A stretch of 64,000 bases of DNA from Collinsella aerofaciens (GTDB lineage Bacteria > Actinomycetota > Coriobacteriia > Coriobacteriales > Coriobacteriaceae). The stretch's first letter is position 1, and each line of letters begins with the position of its first letter. Positions 49,391 to 59,000 of the stretch are shown here, in pieces. The notes beneath the pieces were generated by a model. That model searched no databases. It was not told the origin of the DNA and worked only from the letters and a program-made list of their open reading frames with translations. The DNA lies in NCBI RefSeq assembly GCF_005845035.1, contig NZ_SPFO01000004.1:1-64000 (forward strand), in the 5' to 3' direction. Both the position numbers and the translations under genes were made by a program.

Positions 49391-50330
49391 GGCCTTCGCG
49401 CAGGTAATTGAGCACCTCGTCTCGCATGACGGGGGAACGGGACACGGCTATTCCCAGATAAACCGCATGGGCGACGGCACCACGGAGGTCATCACTCTTT
49501 CCGATGGCACGACTGTGACCGTCGCGGGCGGCGACCGTGACTGTAGCTCGGCGGTGATAACCGCCCTGCGCGCCGTTGGCGTGAACACGTTCGGCGCCAC
49601 CTATACCGGCAACATGCGCACGCAGTTGCTCAAGACCGGGCTTTTCGGATGGCGAAAGATGGGCGTAAAGTCGGCGCGGCGCGGCGACATCTATCTCAAC
49701 GAGAGGCATCACACCGCCGTGTGCATCTCGCCCTACGGCTCCATACGCGGCGACATGCTGGCACAGTTTTCCATCTCGGAAAAAGGCACCGTCACCGGTG
49801 CAGAGGGCGATCAGACGGGGCGCGAGAGCAACATCAAGCCGTACTACAGCTATCCGTGGGACGGCACCTTGTACTGGCTCGGCGACGGCAAGACGCTCAG
49901 CGGCACAAACACCGAGGTCAGGGACAACACCGTCTCGAGCCTCGGTGACACGCGCTACCTCGGTCCCAAGATGATTAGTGAGCTTCAGCGCCAGCTTGGG
50001 ACCTCCGCCGACGGGGTCATCTCGGGTCAGTGGCTCACTAACAAGTCTTATTTCTGGGCCGTCGATGCGGGTTGCGTCGAGTGGGCGAAGGCCGGAAAAG
50101 GTTGCGGCTCTGATATGGTCCTGGCGCTTCAGCGCAAAGTGGGTTGCAAGATCTACCCTGAGTTCTGCGGTGTCCAGGCTCGCCAGATGAACAGCGGAAC
50201 CATCAAACAGCACCAGCGTTGGCTTATCGCACATGGCATCTCGTGCGGCTCGTCAGGCGCCGATGGCTACCACGGCCGTGACACCAACGTCGCGATCGGC
50301 AAGGCGCTGGTCCGTGGGTTGTACCGATGA
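49371..50330 (+). CDS. Endolysin (NlpC/P60-like amidase with C-terminal binding region)
   Basis: 319 residues. The N-terminal domain has the Cys/His arrangement of NlpC/P60 or CHAP cell-wall hydrolases (GGDRDCSSAVITALRAVGV with the candidate Cys, and RRGDIYLNERHHTAVCI with the His). The C-terminal part (about 195-319) contains repeats of a peptidoglycan-binding type (LGPKMISELQRQLGTSADGVISGQ, VLALQRKVGC). GTG 49371 with GGAGGAGG upstream is preferred to ATG 49353, which has no ribosome site. Confidence 0.85.
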   Translation: MAITQREAFAQVIEHLVSHDGGTGHGYSQINRMGDGTTEVITLSDGTTVTVAGGDRDCSSAVITALRAVGVNTFGATYTGNMRTQLLKTGLFGWRKMGVKSARRGDIYLNERHHTAVCISPYGSIRGDMLAQFSISEKGTVTGAEGDQTGRESNIKPYYSYPWDGTLYWLGDGKTLSGTNTEVRDNTVSSLGDTRYLGPKMISELQRQLGTSADGVISGQWLTNKSYFWAVDAGCVEWAKAGKGCGSDMVLALQRKVGCKIYPEFCGVQARQMNSGTIKQHQRWLIAHGISCGSSGADGYHGRDTNVAIGKALVRGLYR

Positions 50331-50357
50331 CCCTCGATTATTGATTGGCAACAAACG

Positions 50358-50400
50358 AAAAAGCTCCCTCCCTGGTTGTCCAGGGAGGGAGCTTTTTTTT
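50358..50400 (+). terminator. Terminator of the late operon
   Basis: AAAGCTCCCTCCCTGG and CCAGGGAGGGAGCTTT form a 16-bp perfect stem followed by a T run, 30 nt after the endolysin stop. Confidence 0.95.
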
Positions 50401-50443
50401 GAATTAAACAAGACGATTCGTCAGTTCGACGGTGACCCTAGCG

Positions 50444-50467
50444 TATCCCCAAATTATCCCAAGTGCG
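50444..50467. other. attR core (candidate)
   Basis: TTATCCCAAGTGCG (50454-50467) is an exact copy of the attL core, with the looser TATCCCCAAA match before it. It lies 44 nt after the late terminator and before host thiD. Confidence 0.7.
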
Positions 50468-50556
50468 CGTGCTAACCCGTTTTATGCGCTTCTGCCGTTG
50501 TTGTCGTACTTAAACCAGCAGGTAAACGGCGTGTTCGTTTTTGTCGTTCTTACAGG

Positions 50557-51387
50557 TCAGTACTGCCACATGTGATTGACGGGGCCGGAACCTTTGCCCA
50601 TGTCAAAGCCGGCGGCGAGGGCGCCCGTTAGGTAGGCCTTGCCCGCGTTGACGGCGTCGGCAAGATCCATGCCCTGCGCCAGCGCGCAGGCGATGGCGGA
50701 CGAGAGCGTGCAGCCGGTGCCGTGTGTGTTGTCGGTCTCGATGCGCTTGTGGCGGAACCACGTGGTGAGTGGATCTCCCAGATGGTTGCCCTCGTCATCG
50801 AGTGGCGCGGGTTCGGCCAGTACATCGTTGGCCTCGTTGACAAGATGCCCACCCTTAACGAGGGATGCGCAACCAAAGCGGCGGGTGAGGAGCATGGCAG
50901 CATTTTGCTGCGTGCGCTCGGAGTCGACCTCGTAGTCGAGCAGGGCCATGGCCTCGGGAATATTGGGCGTGATAACCGTCGCTAGCGGGAACAGGCGGCG
51001 GGTGAGCGCCTCGGCGGCATCTTCGGCAATCAGCCGTGCGCCCGAGGTGGCTACCATGACGGGGTCGACTACTACGTTTGTCGCGTTCCAAGCGCTCAGG
51101 CGGTCGGCGATAACCTCGATAATCTCGGCAGAGGAAACCATGCCAATCTTGACGGCGTTGGGGCGGATATCGTCAAAAACGGCATCGATCTGTGCCGCGA
51201 CAATATCCGGGGAGATGTTCTGCACGGCGGTGACGCCCAGGGTGTTCTGTGCGGTGATAGCGGTGATGGCCGTCTCGGCATACAGGCGGTGCGCCGTGAT
51301 GGTCTTGATGTCGGCCTGAATGCCGGCGCCACCGCTGGAATCGGATCCTGCGATGGATAGAACGGCAGGTACCTTACTGCGATCCAT
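50557..51387 (-). CDS. thiD: Hydroxymethylpyrimidine / phosphomethylpyrimidine kinase
   Basis: Ribokinase-family enzyme that phosphorylates HMP and HMP-P in thiamine synthesis. The GSDSSGGAGIQADIKT substrate loop, the VDPVMVATSG strand and the anion-hole/catalytic DNTHGTGCTLSSAIA motif are all present. 276 residues, normal length. Lies downstream of thiC on the same strand. Confidence 0.95.
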   Translation of the reverse strand: MDRSKVPAVLSIAGSDSSGGAGIQADIKTITAHRLYAETAITAITAQNTLGVTAVQNISPDIVAAQIDAVFDDIRPNAVKIGMVSSAEIIEVIADRLSAWNATNVVVDPVMVATSGARLIAEDAAEALTRRLFPLATVITPNIPEAMALLDYEVDSERTQQNAAMLLTRRFGCASLVKGGHLVNEANDVLAEPAPLDDEGNHLGDPLTTWFRHKRIETDNTHGTGCTLSSAIACALAQGMDLADAVNAGKAYLTGALAAGFDMGKGSGPVNHMWQY

Positions 51388-51446
51388 GTTCGCTCCCTTG
51401 TTCGGTCGGAATCAAATGGGTCTATAAGCCAGCATTATAAAGATGC

Positions 51447-51475
51447 CCGGGCCGACTCTATGTCGAACCCGGGCG
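51447..51475 (-). terminator. Hairpin between thiC and thiD
   Basis: GCCCGGG and CCCGGGC arms with an inner CCGAC/GTCG stem. On the minus strand a T-rich stretch follows about 5 nt later. It may attenuate the thiC transcript before thiD. Confidence 0.4.
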
Positions 51476-51569
51476 GGCGATGCAATCTTTACGCAAATGC
51501 AAGCAAATGTTCACACGTCAACAATTGACAGGCACCGGCTCGCCGCCAGAAGCGGCCGCGGCGACAGGG

Positions 51570-52904
51570 CTAGTCCTCCATGCCGAGGTCGATCGTGGTG
51601 CCCTCGAAGATTTTGTTGACGGTGCGGACGGCGCACATCTTGCCACACATGGTGCAAGTGCCCTCGGTGGCGGCGGGGGACTCCTCGTAGCGCTTCTTGC
51701 CCGTAACCGGGTCGAGCGCGCACTTCCACATGGCGTCCCAGTCGAGCTTGCGGCGTGCCTGGCCCATCTTGTCGTCCATGTCGCGGGCGTGGGGCACCTT
51801 TTTGGCGATGTCGGCGGCGTGTGCGGCGATCTTGGTGGCCATGAGGCCGTCGAGCACATCCTGGGCGTTGGGCAGGCATAGGTGCTCTGCCGGTGTCACG
51901 TAGCACAGGAAGTCGGCACCGGAGCTGGCGGAGATGGCGCCGCCGATGGCAGCGGTGATGTGGTCGTAACCCACGCCGATATCGGTCACCAGCGGCCCGA
52001 GCACATAGAACGGAGCATTGTGGCACAGGCGCTTCTGCAGTTTCATGTTGGCGGCGATCTCGTCGAGCGCCATGTGACCCGGGCCCTCGACCATGACCTG
52101 GACGCCGGCGGCCCAAGCGCGCTTGCACAGCTTGCCCAGCTCGATCATCTCGGCGGTCTCGGTGGCGTCGTTGGAGTCGTAGAGGCAGCCCGGGCGGCAG
52201 GAGTCGCCGAGCGAAATCGTCACGTCGTACTCGTGGCAAATCTCGAGCAACTCGTCGTAGAACTCATAGAACGGGTTCTCGTTACCGGTGACCTCCATCC
52301 AGCCAAACAGCAGTGAGCCGCCGCGGCTCACGATGTTCATCAGGCGGCCGGTCTCCTTAAAGGTCTTGGTGACCGACTTGTTGATGCCGCAGTGAATGGT
52401 CATAAAGTCCACGCCGTCCTCGGCATGCGCGCGCACGACTTCGAACAGGTCGTCCTTGGTGAGCTTGACCAGCGGCTTTTCCATGTAGCCGATGGCGTCG
52501 TACATGGGGACGGTGCCTACCATGAGCGGCGTCTCGTCGATGAGCTGTTGGCGGAACTGGCGCGTCTTGCCCGAGTTGGAGAGGTCCATGATGGCGTCGG
52601 CGCCAAAGTCCTCGGCGATCTTGACCTTCTTCCATTCCTCGGTGGCATCGGCCTTGTCGCCCGAGATGCCCAAGTTCACGTTGACCTTGGTGGAAAGGCC
52701 CTCGCCGACACCAAAGGCGCGCATGCCCTTTTTGATATGCACGATGTTGGCGGGAATGGCGATGCGGCCGTCGGCCACGCGCTCGCGGATGTACTCGGGG
52801 TCGCGATGCTCGCGCTCGGCGACTTCCTTCATCTGCGGCGTGATCTGCCCGGCACGGGCGAAGTCGATTTGCGTGACGAGCTTGGGCTCGGTCTGTGTGC
52901 TCAT
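51570..52904 (-). CDS. thiC: Phosphomethylpyrimidine synthase ThiC
   Basis: Radical-SAM enzyme converting aminoimidazole ribotide to HMP-P. The late CTMCGKMC cluster (C-x2-C-x3-C) binds the 4Fe-4S centre, and the body shows GTVPMYDAIGYMEKPL, GVDFMTIHCGI and EGPGHMALDEI. 444 residues, the short form lacking the plant/E. coli N-terminal extension. ATG 52904 follows GGGAG. The frame to 52928 lies within the riboswitch. Regulated by the upstream TPP riboswitch. Confidence 0.95.
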   Translation of the reverse strand: MSTQTEPKLVTQIDFARAGQITPQMKEVAEREHRDPEYIRERVADGRIAIPANIVHIKKGMRAFGVGEGLSTKVNVNLGISGDKADATEEWKKVKIAEDFGADAIMDLSNSGKTRQFRQQLIDETPLMVGTVPMYDAIGYMEKPLVKLTKDDLFEVVRAHAEDGVDFMTIHCGINKSVTKTFKETGRLMNIVSRGGSLLFGWMEVTGNENPFYEFYDELLEICHEYDVTISLGDSCRPGCLYDSNDATETAEMIELGKLCKRAWAAGVQVMVEGPGHMALDEIAANMKLQKRLCHNAPFYVLGPLVTDIGVGYDHITAAIGGAISASSGADFLCYVTPAEHLCLPNAQDVLDGLMATKIAAHAADIAKKVPHARDMDDKMGQARRKLDWDAMWKCALDPVTGKKRYEESPAATEGTCTMCGKMCAVRTVNKIFEGTTIDLGMED

Positions 52905-52912
52905 TGGCACGG

Positions 52913-53025
52913 CTCCCTTCGTTGGCATTACCCATATCAGGTTTGCGGGTCAGGGCGGGCGCGCCCAATCTCAGCCTGCCGTCTTGTCCTGCAAGCTCCC
53001 CGTTTATGTAATGGGCTCAAGTATA
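52913..53025 (-). promoter_or_regulatory. TPP riboswitch and promoter of thiC
   Basis: On the minus strand the conserved THI-box elements occur in order. ACGGGGAGC is at about 52994-53002, then GGCTGAGATTGGG, CCCTGACCCG, ACCTGATATGGGTAATGCC and CGAAGGGAG at about 52913. Binding of thiamine pyrophosphate should lower thiC expression. The Shine-Dalgarno (GGGAG) is part of the last element, which points to translational control. A TATACT -10 box lies at 53020-53025. Confidence 0.92.
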
Positions 53026-53075
53026 GCCTGAATGGGTACGATTGGGCCAACGAGCGTGCCTGTGGGGAGGCGAAC

Positions 53076-53591
53076 ATGGAAGACAAGCATCTATATCGAG
53101 AGACGCAATGGGATGTATCGGCCGAGGAAAGCCGTGCGCACCATGGTCTTGTCGCGATTGGTTTTGCGGTGCTTGCCGTGCTGGTGATTGCCTTTTGTAT
53201 CTGGACGTTTGGTGGTCGCGGCGGCGCTGCATGGGAGTTTGAGGCCGACGATGCCCTGCCGATCATGACGGTGAAGGTCACTGGCGGTAACACGGTGGCC
53301 GCGCCGGGCGACTACTGGTATCTGCGCGACGAGTTTGTGCAATTGCAGCTGAGCGGCGGGTCTATTCCGGGCGAGGAAATCGAACGCGTGACGTTTGATG
53401 AGGCGCTCAAAACACTGACGGTGGAGCTCAAAGATCAGGGCGATGTGCCCACGACCATGGATATCGCTCTGACGGAGTGGCGTCTGGAACCTCCGTCGGG
53501 CGTTACGGTATCCGACGTAGAGCGCGTTAAGGTTACCTACCAAGATGGCTCAACGAGCGAGATTGCAAAGGCCGATGGCTTGGCGGAGTAA
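53076..53591 (+). CDS. Membrane-anchored hypothetical protein
   Basis: 171 residues. Cytoplasmic N-terminus, one transmembrane span (GLVAIGFAVLAVLVIAFCIW, about residues 24-43), then an extracytoplasmic beta-rich domain without cysteines. No family recognised. ATG 53076 follows GGGGAGG. The long open frame upstream is the antisense of thiC. Confidence 0.7.
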   Translation: MEDKHLYRETQWDVSAEESRAHHGLVAIGFAVLAVLVIAFCIWTFGGRGGAAWEFEADDALPIMTVKVTGGNTVAAPGDYWYLRDEFVQLQLSGGSIPGEEIERVTFDEALKTLTVELKDQGDVPTTMDIALTEWRLEPPSGVTVSDVERVKVTYQDGSTSEIAKADGLAE

Positions 53592-53614
53592 CGGGGCGTT
53601 TGGAAACGGCGGGC

Positions 53615-54424
53615 CTATTGTGCCTGCGCGTTCATGAATGCCAGGGTGTTTTTGTCTGAAAGCTCGGGGATGTGCCGATAGCCGATGTTGAATGCGGTAA
53701 GTTCGCTTGCATCCTCGAGCTTGTTTTCTGCCATCCACCGCACCATGGAGCCGCGCGCCTTTTTGCTGGCGGTCGAGCGCTGGATGGGCTTGCCGTTGCG
53801 GATACCCTCGCCAAAAAGGCATGTGACGGCCATGGCGTCGTCCGCGAGGTGGGGCAGAACGGTTTTGGCATACTCTACGCTGGCGAGATTGACGATCGTG
53901 GTGTTTGAGCCTGCCGGGGCGATAGCCCGCGCGAGCTTGTCGCTCCAAAACGCGTAGAGGTCTTGGGCATCGTCAACGGCGAGCTTCGCGCCCATCTCCA
54001 GTCGATACGGTTCGACGGCATGGAAGGGACGAACGCACCCGTAGAGGCCGGAGAGGATCCACAGATGGTCTTGCAGCCATGCGAGCTGCACTGAATCCAT
54101 CACCTCGGGTGCCATGCTCTGGTACTGAATGCCGTGATAGGACATGATGGCGGGGGAGAGGTGACGGGCGAGTGCGGGATTGTCGAGATCGCCGTTCCCC
54201 AAGATGGGCTCGAACTCATGCAAAATGTCGAGACAAGGGGCCAGCAGCTTGTCGCTGACGTTCCACAGAGCTTGTAGGCCGCTGTCGCCTTCGGTTCGTT
54301 CGATGTCCAAGAGCGCATGGTGCAGCTGAGCGGTCTCGCGCGCAAAGGGCGGAATCCCCTGAACTTCAAAAGCATCTTGTGCCGCGCGCATTTGCTTGGC
54401 GGGTGAAACGATGACCTGGAGCAT
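53615..54424 (-). CDS. yaaA: YaaA family peroxide-stress protein
   Basis: UPF0246/YaaA family, known in E. coli to lower free iron and DNA damage under hydrogen peroxide. N-terminal VIVSPAKQM, the YHGIQYQSM segment, LSGLYGCVRPFHAVEPYRLEMG-type block (here split across residues 125-150) and the late NIGYRHIPELSD match the family. 269 residues, usual length. Confidence 0.92.
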   Translation of the reverse strand: MLQVIVSPAKQMRAAQDAFEVQGIPPFARETAQLHHALLDIERTEGDSGLQALWNVSDKLLAPCLDILHEFEPILGNGDLDNPALARHLSPAIMSYHGIQYQSMAPEVMDSVQLAWLQDHLWILSGLYGCVRPFHAVEPYRLEMGAKLAVDDAQDLYAFWSDKLARAIAPAGSNTTIVNLASVEYAKTVLPHLADDAMAVTCLFGEGIRNGKPIQRSTASKKARGSMVRWMAENKLEDASELTAFNIGYRHIPELSDKNTLAFMNAQAQ

Positions 54425-54438
54425 GAACTCTCCTCTGC

Positions 54439-54508
54439 CAAAAAAGTCGCGGCGGAATACGGTCTGCGCGAGCCGGTTGAAGGCCAGGTTAGTCCGTATT
54501 CCACCGCA
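54439..54508 (-). terminator. Terminator of the aminopeptidase gene
   Basis: GCGGCGGAATACGG (54449-54462) pairs with CCGTATTCCACCGC (54495-54508) with one internal mismatch. On the minus strand a TTTTTT run follows. Confidence 0.75.
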
Positions 54509-54548
54509 AGTTATAAAGGGCTGGTTTGGTGCGCCTTACAAGGGTTGG

Positions 54549-55946
54549 TTAGGCGCGCTCGAGGAAGGCTTTGTACCCGCGATAGGCCTCGTAGATATCG
54601 GCCTTGTTGGCGACCTCCCACAGGGCGTGCATGGACAGGACGGCAACGCCGGAGTCGATGACGTTCATGCCATACTTGGCCATGATGTAGGCAATGGTGC
54701 CGCCGCCGCCCGCGTTGACGCGACCGAGCTCACAGGTCTGGAAGTCCACGCCGGCCTCGTCCATGATGTCGCGGACGAGGGCCACGTACTCGGCATCGGC
54801 GTCGTTGGAGCCGCCCTTGCCGCGGCTGCCCGTGTACTTGTTAAAGCACAGGCCGCGACCCATAAAGGCCGCGTTCTTGGTCTCGAACTTGCCGGCATAG
54901 CCCGGGTCGAAGCCGGCGGACACGTCGGAGGAGAGCATGCGGCTGCGGGCGAGTGCGCGGCGCAGGGCCAGCGGGCTATCCTCGCCGGCGAGCGTCATGA
55001 TCTCGGCGACGGTGTTCTCGAAGAAGCGGCTCGTCATACCGGTGGCACCCACGGAGCCGATCTCCTCCTTGTCGACGATGAGCGTGATGCTCGTGCGCTC
55101 CACGTTGGCGACGTCGATCTGGGCGAGCATGGAGGGGTAGGCGCAGACGCGATCGTCGTGGCCATAGCCCAAAATCATGGAGCGGTCGAGGCCCATGTCG
55201 CGGGCGGGGCCGGCGGGCACGACCTCGATCTCGGCGGAGAGGAAGTCCTCCTCCTCGACGTCGTACTGCTCCTTGAGGATGTCCAGGAACATCTGCTTGA
55301 CGGGCTCCTTGGGGGCGTCCTTGTCGTCCCCATCGAACTTGACGGGACGACCGCCCACGATCACGTCGAGGATCTCGGCATCGACGGCGTCCTTGGCAGG
55401 CTTGGACATCTGCTCGCTCGAGAGGTGGATCAGCAGGTCGGAGATGGTAAAGACCGGGTCGTCCGCCTTGTCGCCGATATTGATGTCGACGGTGGTACCG
55501 TCCTTTTTGCAGATGACGCCCACGAGTGCGAGCGGGGAGGCTACCCAGTGGTAGCTCTTGACGCCGCCGTAGTAGTGCGTGTCGAGGTAGGCCATGTCGC
55601 CGGCCTCGAAGGCGGGATTCTGCTTAAGGTCCAGGCGCGGCGAGTCCACGTGGGCGCCCAGGATGTTAAAGCCCTGCTCGAGCGGGGCGGTGCCCAGGTT
55701 GACGAGCATAAGGTCCTTGCCGTGGTTGGCGGCGTACACCTTGTCGCCTGCCTTGAGCTCGCGGCCCTCGGCGATCACGGTCTCCAGGTCGACGTATCCC
55801 GCCTCCTCGGCCATCTTGATGCCGGTCTTGACGCACAGGCGCTCGGTCTTGTTCTCGCTCAAAAACTGCTTATAGCCGCGGCAAAGCTCCTCGAGCTCCT
55901 CGACTTGCTGTGGCGTGTACTTTTTCCATGCGCAGGGACGCTCCAT
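54549..55946 (-). CDS. M18 family aminopeptidase
   Basis: 465-residue zinc aminopeptidase that trims N-terminal residues (often acidic) from peptides in the cytoplasm. Metal-site motifs are visible: GAHVDSPRLDLK with the first His, VDKEEIGSVGATG with the acidic pair, and an SSDVSAGFDP segment. ATG 55946 follows AAAGGAG. The frame upstream is open into the polA promoter region but has no ribosome site. Confidence 0.92.
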   Translation of the reverse strand: MERPCAWKKYTPQQVEELEELCRGYKQFLSENKTERLCVKTGIKMAEEAGYVDLETVIAEGRELKAGDKVYAANHGKDLMLVNLGTAPLEQGFNILGAHVDSPRLDLKQNPAFEAGDMAYLDTHYYGGVKSYHWVASPLALVGVICKKDGTTVDINIGDKADDPVFTISDLLIHLSSEQMSKPAKDAVDAEILDVIVGGRPVKFDGDDKDAPKEPVKQMFLDILKEQYDVEEEDFLSAEIEVVPAGPARDMGLDRSMILGYGHDDRVCAYPSMLAQIDVANVERTSITLIVDKEEIGSVGATGMTSRFFENTVAEIMTLAGEDSPLALRRALARSRMLSSDVSAGFDPGYAGKFETKNAAFMGRGLCFNKYTGSRGKGGSNDADAEYVALVRDIMDEAGVDFQTCELGRVNAGGGGTIAYIMAKYGMNVIDSGVAVLSMHALWEVANKADIYEAYRGYKAFLERA

Positions 55947-56112
55947 GACGCAGGCTCCTTTCGGATCGATCGTGCTGGTTGATGTACCGTGAGCCATCGT
56001 ATCACGCGCGGGCCCGCGGCGGCAGGGAAGCCTGATGTGCGGTGGCCGCGGGGCGGGGAGCGTGTAAACTGGTGTGAGCAAACCGTGCCCAGCCCAAAGC
56101 GAGGTATTCAAT

Positions 56113-58863
56113 ATGTCTGACAAGCGCCGCACCTTTGCCGTTATCGACGGCAACTCGCTCATGCACCGCGCCTTCCACGCCGTGCCGCCCACCATGAATG
56201 CGCCGGACGGCCGCCCCACCAACGCGATCTTCGGCTTTCTGAACATGTTTCTCAAGATGATCGATGCCTTTAACCCCGACGGTGTGGTCGTGGCGTTTGA
56301 CAAGGGCAAACCGCGCGTGCGCATGGAGATGCTGCCGCAGTATAAGGCGCAACGCCCGCCCATGGACCCCGATCTGCATGCGCAGTTTCCGATGATCAAG
56401 GAGCTGCTCACCGCGCTCAACGTGCCGATTCTGCAGTCCGAGGGCTGGGAAGGCGACGATATCCTGGGAACCATGGCGCGCCTGGGTGAAGAGGCCGGCT
56501 GCGACATGCTGCTGGTGACCGGCGACCGCGACATGTATCAACTCGTGACCGAGCACGTCAACGTGGTCTCGACCCGCAAGGGCCTGTCCGACGTGGCGAT
56601 CATGACGCCCGAGAGCGTGGACGACCTGTATCACGGCATTACGCCGGCGCTCGTGCCCGATTTTTACGGTCTAAAGGGCGATACGTCGGACAACATTCCC
56701 GGCGTACCGGGCATCGGCCCCAAAAAGGCGAGCGCGCTCATCGCACAGTACGGCAGCTTGGACGAGGTCATCGCGCATGCCGACGAGGTCAAGGGCAAGA
56801 TGGGCGAGAACCTGCGTGCGCACATCGACGATGCGCTGCTGAGCCGCAAGGTCGCAACCATTCGCACCGATGCGCCCGTCGAGCTCGACTTTGACGAAAC
56901 GTCCTTCCCGGCGTTTTCTGCCGACGAAGTGTCCGCGGCGCTGGGCACACTTGGTATCACCGCCATGCAGAACCGTTTCTTGGCGCTGGTCGGCGGCGAG
57001 GGCGGGGCTGCTGCTGCCTCCAGTGTGGTTGAGATACCTGCTATGGTTCGCGCAGCCGCCGGCGATGCCGACGCGCTTGGTGCCGTTGCGGCTGAGGTCT
57101 CCCGCGCGATTGATGCCGGCGAGTGGGTCGCCGCCGTGGTGGACGACGACAAGGAAGAGGGCGCGCTCTTTGGACTGACGCGCACGCTGTGGTTGGCGAC
57201 GTCCAAGGGCCTGTTCGCGCTCGAGGAGGGCGACAGCTGTGCGGCGGCTGAGGTTGAGGGCTTCAACTTCGTTCACGGCGTGATTGCCGGCGTGCTCGCG
57301 CGTCTGTTTATGGAGGGTCGCGTGGCGAGCCCGGATATGAAGGCGCTGTTGCACGAGCTTTCGCCCGTCGATTCTTCTGAGCCCGAGCTCATGGATCCGC
57401 TCGCTACCGATTCCACGCGTATCTTCGATACCGTGGTCGCTGCCTATCTGCTGGATTCCGATCGCTCCGAGTTCGATGAGGCATATCTTGCCGATACGTA
57501 TCTGCAGATGGCGCTGCCTGCGGCGCGCGGCGCAGAGGGTGCCGGTGAGGACGCTCCGGCGCCTGCCGCCCGTACTGCGGCTCTGACGCTGGCGCTCGTG
57601 GCACCGTTGCGCGAGTGTATGGCCCGTGAGAATGCCGCCAACGTGTTCGATGGCATCGAGATGCCGCTCGTTCCGGTACTTGCCAAGATGGAGCGCGCGG
57701 GCATGCTCGTGGACCCCGACCGTCTGCACAGTCTGTCCGAGGGTCTGGCGACCCAGATTACCGAGGTTGAGCGCAGTATTCGCGACCTGGCGGGTGACGA
57801 GACCTTTAATATTGGCAGTCCCATGCAGCTGTCGCACGTGCTCTTTGATGTGATGGGGCTTCCGACCAAGGGCCTCAAGAAGACTAAGCGCGGCTATTAT
57901 TCGACCAACGCCAAGGTGCTGAGCGACCTTGCGCGTGACCACGAAATCGTGCGTCTGATCTTGGACTGGCGTGAGAAGTCTAAGATCAAGTCCACCTATC
58001 TGGACACGCTGGGCCCGCTACGCCGTGGTGACGGTCGCGTACACACTACGTACAACCAGACCATCACGGCAACGGGGCGTCTGTCCTCGAGCGACCCGAA
58101 CCTGCAGAACATCCCGACGCGCTCGGAGCTGGGTCGTACCGTCAAGACGGCGTTTTCGGCAGGCGAGGGAAGCGTCTTTTTGGCGGTGGACTACTCGCAG
58201 ATCGAGCTGCGTCTGCTGGCGCATCTCTCAGGTGACGAGCACTTGGTGCGCGCCTTTAACGAGGGCGAGGACTTCCATGCCGAGACGGCGGCGCGCGTGT
58301 TCGGTGTGCCGGTGTCCGAGGTAACGCCCGACCTGCGCAGTCGCGCCAAGGCCGTGAACTTTGGCATCGTGTATGGCCAGCAGGCCTACGGCCTGTCGCA
58401 GTCGCTGCATATCTCGATGGCCGAGGCGCGCGACATGATCGACCGCTACTACGAGGCCTACCCGGGCGTGCGTACGTTCCTCGACAACGTGGTGGCGCGC
58501 GCCAAGCAGACGGGCTACGCCGAGACCATGTACGGCCGCCGTCGTCATATTCCGGAGCTCAAGGCCAAAAATCCGCAACTCCGCGGCTTCGGCGAGCGCA
58601 CGGCCATGAACCACCCCATGCAGGGCACCGCGGCCGACATCATCAAGATCGCCATGGCCCGCGTAAGCCGCCGCCTGGAAGAGGAAGGCTTTGCCGCCCA
58701 CATGATCCTGCAGGTACACGACGAACTGGACTTTGAGTGCCCCATCGACGAAGTCGAGCGCCTAACCACCATGGTCCGCGACGTCATGGAACACGTAGTA
58801 GACCTCCACGTCCCCCTAATCGCCGAAGCTTCGACTGGAGTGACCTGGGCAGACGCCAAGTAA
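56113..58863 (+). CDS. polA: DNA polymerase I
   Basis: 916 residues. The N-terminal 5'-nuclease domain (about 1-300) has GDRDMYQL and the helix-hairpin-helix GVPGIGPKKA. A middle region takes the place of the 3'-5' exonuclease but lacks its acidic motifs, so proofreading is probably lost. The C-terminal polymerase has motif A (DYSQIELRLLAHLSGD), motif B (RSRAKAVNFGIVYGQ) and motif C (QVHDELDFE). ATG 56113 follows GCGAGG. The in-frame GTG at 56074 is not preferred. Acts in Okazaki fragment maturation and repair. Confidence 0.95.
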   Translation: MSDKRRTFAVIDGNSLMHRAFHAVPPTMNAPDGRPTNAIFGFLNMFLKMIDAFNPDGVVVAFDKGKPRVRMEMLPQYKAQRPPMDPDLHAQFPMIKELLTALNVPILQSEGWEGDDILGTMARLGEEAGCDMLLVTGDRDMYQLVTEHVNVVSTRKGLSDVAIMTPESVDDLYHGITPALVPDFYGLKGDTSDNIPGVPGIGPKKASALIAQYGSLDEVIAHADEVKGKMGENLRAHIDDALLSRKVATIRTDAPVELDFDETSFPAFSADEVSAALGTLGITAMQNRFLALVGGEGGAAAASSVVEIPAMVRAAAGDADALGAVAAEVSRAIDAGEWVAAVVDDDKEEGALFGLTRTLWLATSKGLFALEEGDSCAAAEVEGFNFVHGVIAGVLARLFMEGRVASPDMKALLHELSPVDSSEPELMDPLATDSTRIFDTVVAAYLLDSDRSEFDEAYLADTYLQMALPAARGAEGAGEDAPAPAARTAALTLALVAPLRECMARENAANVFDGIEMPLVPVLAKMERAGMLVDPDRLHSLSEGLATQITEVERSIRDLAGDETFNIGSPMQLSHVLFDVMGLPTKGLKKTKRGYYSTNAKVLSDLARDHEIVRLILDWREKSKIKSTYLDTLGPLRRGDGRVHTTYNQTITATGRLSSSDPNLQNIPTRSELGRTVKTAFSAGEGSVFLAVDYSQIELRLLAHLSGDEHLVRAFNEGEDFHAETAARVFGVPVSEVTPDLRSRAKAVNFGIVYGQQAYGLSQSLHISMAEARDMIDRYYEAYPGVRTFLDNVVARAKQTGYAETMYGRRRHIPELKAKNPQLRGFGERTAMNHPMQGTAADIIKIAMARVSRRLEEEGFAAHMILQVHDELDFECPIDEVERLTTMVRDVMEHVVDLHVPLIAEASTGVTWADAK

Positions 58864-58899
58864 GGGCATGACCACAATTCCAAAGTAATACAAAAACAG

Positions 58900-58936
58900 A
58901 AGGACGCCCCTCATCAACAAGGAGCGTCCTTCGTTC
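58900..58936 (+). terminator. Terminator of polA
   Basis: AAGGACGC and GCGTCCTT arms around a 16-nt loop, 37 nt after the polA stop. Only a short T stretch follows. Confidence 0.65.
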
Positions 58937-59000
58937 AATAAACGTCAGCCAAAGTATCTAGGCGCCAAGACGCCATCCAGACGGCAAGCAAGTCACCGCA

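Larger units (their letters stand above)
14340..50467. mobile_element. Complete siphovirus-type prophage with tail-fibre shufflon
   Basis: The element runs from attL (within the integrase 3' end) to attR. It contains an integrase, a repressor/Cro switch, replication, HNH-terminase packaging, head and tail modules, holin and endolysin, with no obvious inactivating lesion. Gene order is that of a long, non-contractile-tailed phage (tape measure of 1082 residues, no sheath). It interrupts an intergenic region between the SGNH hydrolase gene and thiD without breaking a host gene. Moron-like cargo includes two hicAB modules and a CdiA-like toxin domain. Confidence 0.92.

Noticed and set aside
51529..51569. 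Second riboswitch or regulatory RNA between thiC and thiD
   Set aside because: No THI-box or other known element is visible, only a GC hairpin upstream.
52392..53075. N-terminal extension of the membrane protein at 53076
   Set aside because: The extension is the antisense of thiC and its riboswitch. The ribosome site at 53064-53069 marks ATG 53076 as the start.
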